Assembly: GCA_016716225.1 (NCBI GenBank)
Contig: JADJWT010000001.1
Location: 62,001 to 126,000 of the forward strand
Origin: Ignavibacteriota bacterium
GTDB taxonomy: Bacteria; Bacteroidota; Ignavibacteria; Ignavibacteriales; Melioribacteraceae
Direction: 5' to 3'
DNA: 64,000 nt
Shown one piece after another: positions 1-5,328 of the stretch. The translations under genes were made by a program, and so were the position numbers. Below the pieces are notes generated by a model that was not told where the DNA came from, did not search any database, and saw only the letters and a program-made list of their open reading frames with translations. How positions within the stretch are numbered: position 1 is the first letter of the stretch; the number at the start of each line of letters is the position of its first letter.

Positions 1-429
1 TTCTACATATCTAGAGATCAATTCAACTAATGCATGGTTGTTTAGGAAGTTTTGTGGTAGTTGTTTTAGTATTTTTTGGTTGAATGCTATTGTGTCGCTG
101 ATTTTAGATTTTTTCTGCAGCAGTATGTTTATTATTCCGTTGTGCATGAATGCCAGGTTTTCATTTACGTTGAAAGGATGAATATTATAAATATCTATGT
201 TTCCGGATGTTGCTATTCTGAAGTGAAGTGCAATTTTTGTTTTCTTAAATTCTTTTCTTAGTGTTGAGTAATATTCATAAAACGTATTGAAGTTTTTCAG
301 TTCTTTGAAGATGTTTATTTTTCCATCTATTGCATACATCATTCCGGCTCCGTCGCTGTTGGTTTGCCAGCATTCGTTTAACAGCTCTTTTGTTAAGTGT
401 TCTTTTGTGTTTAATATTATTATGCACAT
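1..429 (-). CDS. Class II glutamine amidotransferase, N-terminal part (runs off the left edge)
   Basis: On the minus strand an ATG at 427-429 opens a frame that stays open for 143 codons to base 1, so the C-terminus is missing. The protein begins Met-Cys, which puts the class II (Ntn-type) nucleophile at Cys2. The other fold hallmarks follow: NSDGAG (about 24-29), LHFRIATSG with Arg71, NIHPF (about 82-86) and MHNGI (about 95-99). Enzymes of this fold release ammonia from glutamine, or hydrolyse related amide bonds. The start overlaps the last codons of the upstream amidoligase gene by 10 bases, so the two are surely co-transcribed and probably translationally coupled. Substrate is unknown. 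Family assignment is firm from the motifs; a role with the amidoligase is inference. Confidence 0.85.
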   Translation of the reverse strand, partial: MCIIILNTKEHLTKELLNECWQTNSDGAGMMYAIDGKINIFKELKNFNTFYEYYSTLRKEFKKTKIALHFRIATSGNIDIYNIHPFNVNENLAFMHNGIINILLQKKSKISDTIAFNQKILKQLPQNFLNNHALVELISRYVE

Positions 430-1637
430 TTTTTTGACTCCATAAATTTTGTTAGGTTTTTGAAGTTTTTGTCTTTTTTTACAAAGTTGTAAAATGTTTC
501 TGATGTCAGTTGTTGTAGTGAGGTTGTTTTCACATAGGAGCATATTGCTGCTACGAATTCAATATTTTTGAAGTATGAATAATCATTGAGTGTTCCTCTG
601 AATATTCTGAATTCTACTGTATATTGGTTTTGAAGGTTTATTGCGGTGTATCTTTCACTTCCTCCCTTTTTTTTACTTTGGTCATAAATTGCTTTTTTGT
701 CTTTTTTTATCTTGCCCCATTGGTCAAGGTTGTTTGGATTTCTTTGAGATATTGTTTTTATAAATCCTTCATTTTGGCAGAAGAATAAATGAAGTTTAGC
801 TAAGTCCAGTCCGGATAAATATTTTTTGGATATGTGAATGTGTATTCCACAAGTGGTGGTGTTATATGATCTATATCCATTACTTCTTAGGGTTTCAAGT
901 AGACTTTTGAATATGTTTTTATGTTCTTTGAACCATTCAAAACTGAATGGGTGTGTTACTATTTCAAAACCGTCTTCAATGCTGCTGTCGTTTTTTAAGT
1001 AGAATAGTTCAGAAATATCACATACTTCTTGTGCACATTTTTGCCTGTCGTTTCCTTTGGATTCTGTTTCAAGTTCTACGCCTATGTAATATTTGGTTTT
1101 TTCTTTTGAGTTATTGAAGAATATTGGGTTGGGTTTGTATGAGTAATTATGTATTGCGACACCGCAGTCACAACCGTCGTCACTCCAGTAATCTTCTCCG
1201 CAGTTTTCGCAGTAGCTGTGTAAATCGTGGTAGCAGTTATCGCAATAATCGTTGTTTGTGATTTCCGAATAGTATGATTCATCATTGGTTATTGGTTCTT
1301 GGCAATTATGGCAGTATGTGTGGTTTTGATAGTAACATTCACTGCAATAACTTGTTCCGCCGTATACGTGTTCACTTTCTTCGTTTTGGTGATAGTATCT
1401 ATCACATCCATTACAATAATAGTGAGAGTCGTAAAATTCATCTTCGGGTAAGTATTTGTTTAAGTATTCTGAGTAGATACAATCATCTATCCAAAATCTT
1501 TCATGGTTAAAAACTATTGTTTGTTCGTTTAGGTAATAAGTTTCATACCATTCATCGTTAAATTCGGTGCAGTTGGATTTTAGTCTGTATTTGCCGTCAT
1601 TACACTGGCAAATTTGTTCTTTGATTTGGTGCTGCAT
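420..1637 (-). CDS. Zinc-ribbon amidoligase (Amidoligase_2 / COOH-NH2 ligase family)
   Basis: The 405-aa protein has two parts. Residues 75-158 carry a string of CxxC pairs typical of zinc ribbons or treble clefs. Residues 182 to about 385 carry the glutamate-cysteine-ligase-like amidoligase motifs: YIGVELETES (metal-binding acidic residues), NDSSIEDGFEIVTHP, CGIHIHIS and TVEFRIFRGT. These enzymes use ATP to form amide bonds between a carboxylate and an amine. I chose the ATG at 1635-1637 because AAGGAGA sits about 8 bases upstream; an in-frame TTG at 1668-1670 would add 11 residues but lacks as good a site. The gene overlaps the glutamine amidotransferase downstream. Known relatives lie in phages and mobile elements. 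The substrate, protein or small molecule, cannot be read from sequence. Confidence 0.85.
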   Translation of the reverse strand: MQHQIKEQICQCNDGKYRLKSNCTEFNDEWYETYYLNEQTIVFNHERFWIDDCIYSEYLNKYLPEDEFYDSHYYCNGCDRYYHQNEESEHVYGGTSYCSECYYQNHTYCHNCQEPITNDESYYSEITNNDYCDNCYHDLHSYCENCGEDYWSDDGCDCGVAIHNYSYKPNPIFFNNSKEKTKYYIGVELETESKGNDRQKCAQEVCDISELFYLKNDSSIEDGFEIVTHPFSFEWFKEHKNIFKSLLETLRSNGYRSYNTTTCGIHIHISKKYLSGLDLAKLHLFFCQNEGFIKTISQRNPNNLDQWGKIKKDKKAIYDQSKKKGGSERYTAINLQNQYTVEFRIFRGTLNDYSYFKNIEFVAAICSYVKTTSLQQLTSETFYNFVKKDKNFKNLTKFMESKKCA

Positions 1638-1643
1638 TATTTT

Positions 1644-1668
1644 GGTCTCCTTTTTTTTTGAGGAGATC
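1644..1668 (-). promoter_or_regulatory. Hairpin that would occlude the amidoligase ribosome-binding site
   Basis: On the minus strand GATCTCCT (1668-1661) can pair with AGGAGACC (1651-1644) across a loop of nine bases, mostly A, with one mismatch. The 3' arm is the Shine-Dalgarno sequence of the amidoligase, so the stem would hide it. Control of translation is inference; the stem is short and could be chance. Confidence 0.35.
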
Positions 1669-1772
1669 AAACTTTTCCTTGCAGTTGTTTAGCAGTTGGT
1701 CACAATCTTCCTATTATAGTAATTTCCGATACTATTTTATTTTGTGATTGGTTTTAATTTGAGGGTTTGATG

Positions 1773-1997
1773 TTATTTGGATTTTTGGTATTTCTTTGCT
1801 TTATCGTTCATTATTACGAATTCAACTTTGTCAATTTTTATGGTATCAATTGAGTTTGAATCTCTTAATTGATAAACCATGTTTCTGTTGATGTTTTTTA
1901 ACTTTGCAAAGGTTGAGAATTTTAATATGAGGTTTTTATTAGCGGCTTTTTGAATTTCTGCTATTGTGGGTATGATGTTCATTGAAGTATTTTTCAT
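1773..1997 (-). CDS. Small helix-turn-helix protein (excisionase/MerR-like)
   Basis: This 74-aa protein matches the pattern of small HTH proteins. A helix pair around FAKLKNINRNMVYQLRDSNS (about 30-49) is followed by a short beta strand pair ending in IDKVEFVI, the usual wing that reads a target or binds beside an integrase. It lies between the small paralogous proteins and the amidoligase, in the same direction, and may regulate them or act as a recombination directionality factor. No strong Shine-Dalgarno is visible. TTGACA at 2032-2027 and a TATA/TATAAG inverted repeat at 1998-2015 could be its promoter and operator. Function is inferred from the fold pattern only. Confidence 0.6.
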   Translation of the reverse strand: MKNTSMNIIPTIAEIQKAANKNLILKFSTFAKLKNINRNMVYQLRDSNSIDTIKIDKVEFVIMNDKAKKYQKSK

Positions 1998-2058
1998 ACT
2001 TATAAACTACTATAAGGCTAAACAACTGTCAAGTTTTGATGCTTGATCTCCAAAATTG

Positions 2059-2334
2059 TTAAATGTAAAATTTAGGGTTTTCGAATTCGTTAAGGAATAC
2101 TACAGTTAGTGAATCGGCGGAAAAGTTAACATCATCTTTATCGAAAATTCCGCAAATTTCATGCTTATTAACTTTAACAGTCCATGTTTCCATATCTTGC
2201 GGATTTTCGTTGTTGATTTTCTCGATTAGTATTTCCAATAATTGTTTTTTTTCTTCTTGATTTAATATTGAAGCTACTTTCCTTGAATATATAACATATA
2301 GTCTTCCTAGTGTATTATTTTCTTGCATTTCCAT
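2059..2334 (-). CDS. Small paralogous protein A of the RAG/EDLL trio
   Basis: I do not recognise the family. The 91-aa product is the most diverged of three tandem paralogs. It shares an N-terminal short beta region (GRLYVIYS), a predicted helix of about 20 residues, then W-T-V-x-V-N and G-I-x-D before a C-terminal SLTVVFLNEF. I chose the ATG at 2332-2334, which GAGGTGG precedes at good spacing; a GTG three codons upstream is possible. Compared with its two relatives it has lost the Arg-Ala-Gly-Pro segment and carries a six-residue longer C-terminus. It probably sits in one transcript with its sisters and with the HTH and amidoligase genes. Confidence 0.7.
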   Translation of the reverse strand: MEMQENNTLGRLYVIYSRKVASILNQEEKKQLLEILIEKINNENPQDMETWTVKVNKHEICGIFDKDDVNFSADSLTVVFLNEFENPKFYI

Positions 2335-2347
2335 CTTTTCCACCTCG

Positions 2348-2386
2348 TTTTACAGACTCAAGTACTTTGTGATTGAGGCTGTAAAA
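2348..2386 (-). repeat. Intergenic hairpin, copy 1
   Basis: The minus strand can fold with arms TTTTACAGCCTCAA and TTGAGTCTGTAAAA, 14 bases each with one mismatch, just upstream of the ribosome-binding site of paralog A. The core CAGACTCAA/TTGAGTCTG is shared with copies at 2679-2710 and 3024-3060. Confidence 0.75.
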
Positions 2387-2402
2387 AAATAAATTGGAAG
2401 AT

Positions 2403-2657
2403 TTAATAATCTTCCGGGAATAATACAGTTAGCAAATCCTCTCCTGTTGGTCCGGCTCTATGGTCAAGTATACCCCAAAGTTTATAGTTGTTGACGTATA
2501 CTGTCCAAAGATCCGGGTTAAGCGGATCTTGTTTTTGCATTTTTACTTCAAGTTTTTGAAGTGCTTCATGCATTTCATCCGGTGTCAGTTTTGCTGCTAC
2601 TGCTCTTGTGGCTACTATGCATAGCGAGCCTTCATTTTGTTTTTTTAATATGTTCAT
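2403..2657 (-). CDS. Small paralogous protein B of the RAG/EDLL trio
   Basis: This 84-aa protein has the same length as paralog C and aligns with it without gaps. Shared features are the start MN-I/L--KQN-G, a central amphipathic helix (LTPDEMHEALQKLEVKMQKQ), then L-W-T-V-x-V-N-N, WGILDHRAGP and the acidic tail EDLLTVLFPEDY. An ATG at 2655-2657 is preceded by GGAGG at ideal spacing. I know no function for the family. Its compact size, acidic conserved C-terminus and tandem copies next to a ligase gene make it a plausible substrate, adaptor or antitoxin-like protein, but nothing in the sequence decides between these. Confidence 0.75.
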   Translation of the reverse strand: MNILKKQNEGSLCIVATRAVAAKLTPDEMHEALQKLEVKMQKQDPLNPDLWTVYVNNYKLWGILDHRAGPTGEDLLTVLFPEDY

Positions 2658-2678
2658 TTTTTACCTCCGATTATTTTA

Positions 2679-2710
2679 TACAGACTCAAGTAATGTTAAT
2701 TGAGTCTGTA
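2679..2710 (-). repeat. Intergenic hairpin, copy 2
   Basis: Perfect 11-base arms TACAGACTCAA and TTGAGTCTGTA enclose a 10-base loop, between paralog C and the ribosome-binding site of paralog B. It has T-A pairs at the base where copy 3 has G-C, so the pairing is kept while the bases change. Confidence 0.8.
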
Positions 2711-2747
2711 TGAATTATTTTTATTTATTTGAGTTTAGTGTTTCGGG

Positions 2748-3002
2748 TCAGAATTCTTCGGAAAAGATTATTCTTAGTAGATCTTCTTCGTTTGGTCCGG
2801 CTCTTGCATCCAGTAATCCATAGATTTCTTTGTTGTTAAAATTTAATGACCACATATTGAGATTTAATGAAGAATCCTTTTCAATTTCTTCATCTAATTT
2901 TGTTAATAATTCAGTTACTTCTTTTTCCGTTAATTCGGTTTTTATTTTGTTTGATGGGTCTATGAAAAGTGTCCCATTATTTTGTTTTTCGATTAAGTTC
3001 AT
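2748..3002 (-). CDS. Small paralogous protein C of the RAG/EDLL trio
   Basis: This 84-aa protein is the first of the three tandem paralogs in the direction of transcription. It has the helix LTEKEVTELLTKLDEEIEKD, then M-W-S-L-x-F-N-N, YGLLDARAGP and the tail EEDLLRIIFSEEF. The ATG at 3000-3002 follows GGAGG at good spacing. Identity with paralog B is concentrated in the G-L/I-L-D-x-R-A-G-P and E-D-L-L segments, the likely functional surface. No signal peptide or membrane segment is present, so it should be cytoplasmic. I do not recognise the family. Confidence 0.75.
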   Translation of the reverse strand: MNLIEKQNNGTLFIDPSNKIKTELTEKEVTELLTKLDEEIEKDSSLNLNMWSLNFNNKEIYGLLDARAGPNEEDLLRIIFSEEF

Positions 3003-3023
3003 TTTTTTATTCCTCCGCTTAAG

Positions 3024-3060
3024 TTTGCAGACTCAAGTGATTTATTATTGAGTCTGCAAA
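3024..3060 (-). repeat. Intergenic hairpin, copy 3
   Basis: Perfect 13-base arms TTTGCAGACTCAA and TTGAGTCTGCAAA enclose an 11-base loop, just upstream of the ribosome-binding site of paralog C. The stretch from here to 3307 has no convincing gene apart from an in-frame extension of the next gene beyond its stop (see 3203-3307). Confidence 0.8.
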
Positions 3061-3202
3061 ATATTTTAGAATTATTTTCTTAGTTTTTTGGAGAATTAGG
3101 ATTGCAGTCTTTCATCTAGGCGATTTGGTCGTATTTGGGCTTATTTCAGCCGGAACGGGCCAAATATCTGTTTTCTTTACTTGAAAACTTCTGTTGGTAT
3201 AA

Positions 3203-3307
3203 TTAAACTACAGCAGCTTTTATCAATCCCGATTCTTTGATCATGGAGATATATGCTTGCTGTAATTTAATTAGTTGTTGTGAATGTGAGTTTGATTTGT
3301 GCGTGAC
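3203..3307 (-). other. Open in-frame tail after the TAG of the 62-aa gene
   Basis: Directly after the TAG at 3310-3308, the same frame stays open for 34 codons to a TAA at 3205-3203. The tail includes a plausible helix, QQLIKLQQAYISMIKES. Either an ancestral gene of about 97 residues acquired an amber stop, or the opening is chance. The rest of 3061-3202 shows nothing I can name. Confidence 0.3.
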
Positions 3308-3496
3308 CTATAATTTTTTATGATTATTATGTTCAATGAAGTCTTGGTAGTTGTTATGGAATGGATATTTTAGTTCTTCATCCCTTAACAATTTTATTAT
3401 GTAATCTAATTTTTGATTTACTTCTTTTAATAATTTCATTGCTTCATCTTGAAAATTATTTTCATGGTTTTTTAATGTTTTATTTTTGGTTGTCAT
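3308..3496 (-). CDS. Small helical hypothetical protein
   Basis: The 62-aa product is unrecognised. Residues 12-42 (from about NNFQDEAM to LRDEEL) form a charged heptad-like helix, DEAMKLLKEVNQKLDYIIKL, that suggests a coiled coil or a dimeric small protein; the tail is rich in His and Asn. No clear Shine-Dalgarno precedes the ATG at 3494-3496. It stands upstream of the three small paralogs in the same direction and may open their transcript. The frame continues past its TAG stop (see 3203-3307). Confidence 0.45.
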   Translation of the reverse strand: MTTKNKTLKNHENNFQDEAMKLLKEVNQKLDYIIKLLRDEELKYPFHNNYQDFIEHNNHKKL

Positions 3497-3547
3497 AACT
3501 TTTGGGTAATTACTGCTGATTAAAATATTTTTCGGTTTTGTTACTTA

Positions 3548-3646
3548 TCAGTTGAAATCATATTTCTTTACTTGGGAATAGTAATCTTTATTTCTAAGTG
3601 ATGATTTTATTTTATCATTTGTTTGCGGTAATATTTTAATTTTCAT
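3548..3646 (-). CDS. Possible 32-aa basic peptide
   Basis: An ATG at 3644-3646 opens a short frame (MKIKILPQTNDKIKSS and a tail ending YDFN) closed by TGA at 3550-3548. It would be the most upstream gene of the leftward train. It has no ribosome-binding site and no recognised relative, so it may not be real. Confidence 0.25.
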   Translation of the reverse strand: MKIKILPQTNDKIKSSLRNKDYYSQVKKYDFN

Positions 3647-3738
3647 TTTTCAGTAGTAATTATTTTCTTCCAATAATTTTGGGGGCAGTAAGTTAGACTT
3701 TCCTTCCCCACCCTCTTGAAGCCATATTTATCGATAGA

Positions 3739-3748
3739 TTTATATATA
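3739..3748 (+). promoter_or_regulatory. TATA-box-like promoter of the AbrB/recombinase pair
   Basis: TTTATATATA is centred about 28 bases before the ATG at 3772. No Shine-Dalgarno precedes that ATG. In archaea transcription starts about 25 bases after the TATA centre, which here would give a leaderless or nearly leaderless mRNA. The sequence is also simply A+T-rich, so this is suggestive only. Confidence 0.4.
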
Positions 3749-3771
3749 AGTCTATACATATAAAATTTTAT

Positions 3772-3993
3772 ATGGCTGCGATTCAAAAATTCCAGAATAA
3801 TATAGTTAAACGGCTTCCCCGCTTAGGTGATAATCTTGTCAGAATTCAATTTCAAAAATCTAACGGTCAGTTTAAGATTACCATTCCGAGGGGTCTTGCG
3901 AAAAGTTTGCGTTTGGTTTGCGGTGATGTGCTTGAGGCTTTTATTGAACGCGGTGATCTGGTGTTTAGGCTAAAGGAGGTTAATATTAAATGA
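3772..3993 (+). CDS. AbrB/SpoVT-type swapped-hairpin DNA-binding protein
   Basis: The 73-aa product carries the AbrB-like fold. The segment GQFKITIPRGLAKSLRLVCG (32-51) matches the usual pattern of a strand, an I-P loop and the G-D turn, and it is followed by DVLEAFIERGDLVFRL. Such proteins are dimeric repressors or antitoxin-like regulators. The stop overlaps the start of the serine recombinase by four bases (ATGA), and a strong AAAGGAGG for the recombinase lies inside this gene, so the two are translated together. It probably regulates its own promoter and thereby recombinase expression; that part is inference from the arrangement. Confidence 0.75.
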   Translation: MAAIQKFQNNIVKRLPRLGDNLVRIQFQKSNGQFKITIPRGLAKSLRLVCGDVLEAFIERGDLVFRLKEVNIK

Positions 3994-4730
3994 GAAGAGC
4001 TTTTGTGTATTTAAGAGTTAGTACCGGTGAACAGGCAAAAGGTTATTCTTTGGATGCTCAATTCGATGAGATTAAAAATTACTGTGAGAATAATGATATT
4101 CAGATTATTGAAAAATTTACGGATTCAATGAGCGGAACAAAATTAACCGAGAGAAAAGGTTTAATGGATCTTCTCGACCGTATTGATGTAGAAAAGCCTA
4201 ATACTGTTATTGCAACTGAGTCAGACCGCATTTCAAGAAATACATTGCAGTTTGGTTGGATTGATACTCATCTTTCAATGAAAGGAATAAAATTATTATT
4301 AGTTAATGAACGAGAGGCTGACAGCCCTTTTGAAAAAGCTTTTCAAAAGATCAGAGCTGTGTTCTCAGAGTTTGAGACTGATCTTAGGCAATGGAGAATA
4401 AATCGTGGAAGAGAAAAAGCAAAGTCTAATGCCCGTTTTATGAATCGTCCTCCTTTTGGTTATAAAGTTATTGGCAGAGATGTTATTATTGATTCCGATT
4501 GCAAGGATGTTGTCGTTAATATTTTTGAGGATTATTTTGATAGAGTTCCGATAAAGAAAATTGCTAGGGATGTTGGAAAGAGTCCGGGTAGTGTCAGATA
4601 TATTTTAAGTAATTATTTTTACATTGATTCTAAGTTGAATGGCGATCATGAGGTTTTTATTGATGTTGTTAAGTTTGAGCATGTGCAGGTCAGATTAAAA
4701 TTTTCTAAAGAGTTTTCTACTAAAAGGTAG
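3990..4730 (+). CDS. Serine recombinase, short form (resolvase + recombinase domains)
   Basis: The 246-aa protein has the resolvase/invertase catalytic domain at 1 to about 140: YLRVSTGEQ with the catalytic Ser11, then ATESDRISRNT and an E helix (SEFETDLRQWRINRGREKA). The recombinase domain follows from about 150 (PPFGYKV, then ARDVGKSPGSVRYILSN). It lacks the zinc ribbon and coiled-coil region that bring large serine integrases to 450 residues or more, so it is either a compact archaeal or plasmid-type enzyme or a truncated one. It should cut and rejoin DNA, for integration, excision or dimer resolution of the island. Its ATG overlaps the AbrB-like gene and follows AAAGGAGG. Confidence 0.85.
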   Translation: MRRAFVYLRVSTGEQAKGYSLDAQFDEIKNYCENNDIQIIEKFTDSMSGTKLTERKGLMDLLDRIDVEKPNTVIATESDRISRNTLQFGWIDTHLSMKGIKLLLVNEREADSPFEKAFQKIRAVFSEFETDLRQWRINRGREKAKSNARFMNRPPFGYKVIGRDVIIDSDCKDVVVNIFEDYFDRVPIKKIARDVGKSPGSVRYILSNYFYIDSKLNGDHEVFIDVVKFEHVQVRLKFSKEFSTKR

Positions 4731-4736
4731 TAAAAA

Positions 4737-4752
4737 CCGAAAAGTTTATATA
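4737..4752 (+). promoter_or_regulatory. Archaeal-style BRE + TATA promoter-like element
   Basis: CCGAAAAG is followed directly by TTTATATA, a close match to an archaeal B-recognition element plus TATA box. About 26 bases further on a start site near 4774 would give a short leader containing GGTGAT, complementary to the 16S 3' end, before the ATG at 4787. The layout fits archaeal transcription unusually well; no equally good bacterial -35/-10 pair is visible. Confidence 0.5.
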
Positions 4753-4786
4753 CTAGTATCACAATATTTGATTACGGGTGATACCA

Positions 4787-5326
4787 ATGATATTCAACTA
4801 TCAATACCTACCAAAGACAAAAGAATATGAAAGCATAAAAAACAATGATTCAAAAAATTATGCCATGCCAGTATTTTCAAACTACTTAATAAATAATTCA
4901 AAAGACAAAACTTACTTCTCAACTCTAGAAACAACAAATAAAAATTACAAATCCGGCACCGATATAGCCGATATGATAACAAATGATAAATTAAATTTCT
5001 TGGGAACAACGGTAAATCATCTTAAATCTCAAATCGAACAAAGAAGTAAAATTCGAGACGATCAAGTAAAAGATCTAGACAAAATGATAAGGGAGTGTGA
5101 TGTGGGAGTTATGAATCTGGAGTCTTGGCCAATGTTTACAAATCAATTGGTTGAAAAGAAAAGAGCCGACTTTAAGACAAGTATTCAAAAACTGGAATTG
5201 GAAAAACAAAAAGAAATGCTTAATTGCTGGAAGGATCAAAACATGCTTTACAAAGAATTACTTGAAACACTCGGCGAATATAAAAATGTTCAGAGAAGAT
5301 CAAAAATGTTATCCGGAGGTTTTTAG
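4787..5326 (+). CDS. Coiled-coil hypothetical protein coupled to the ATPase
   Basis: I do not recognise this 179-aa protein. The N-terminal half (to about 75) is polar and Asn/Tyr/Lys-rich without clear folds. Residues from about 76 to 170 are strongly helical with heptad-like spacing, for example LKSQIEQRSKIRDDQVKDLD and LELEKQKEMLNCWKDQ. It is soluble. I chose the ATG at 4787 with GGTGAT upstream; a GTG at 4778 would add three residues. Its last codons contain the GGAGGT that serves the TTG start of the following ATPase, so the two are coupled and probably form a complex. A structural or adaptor role for the ATPase is inference. Confidence 0.65.
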   Translation: MIFNYQYLPKTKEYESIKNNDSKNYAMPVFSNYLINNSKDKTYFSTLETTNKNYKSGTDIADMITNDKLNFLGTTVNHLKSQIEQRSKIRDDQVKDLDKMIRECDVGVMNLESWPMFTNQLVEKKRADFKTSIQKLELEKQKEMLNCWKDQNMLYKELLETLGEYKNVQRRSKMLSGGF

Positions 5327-5328
5327 AA

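Noticed and set aside
76..261. A 61-codon plus-strand reading frame
   Set aside because: It lies opposite the class II amidotransferase frame, which carries clear family motifs; its Cys/Phe/Tyr-rich product is a typical antisense shadow.
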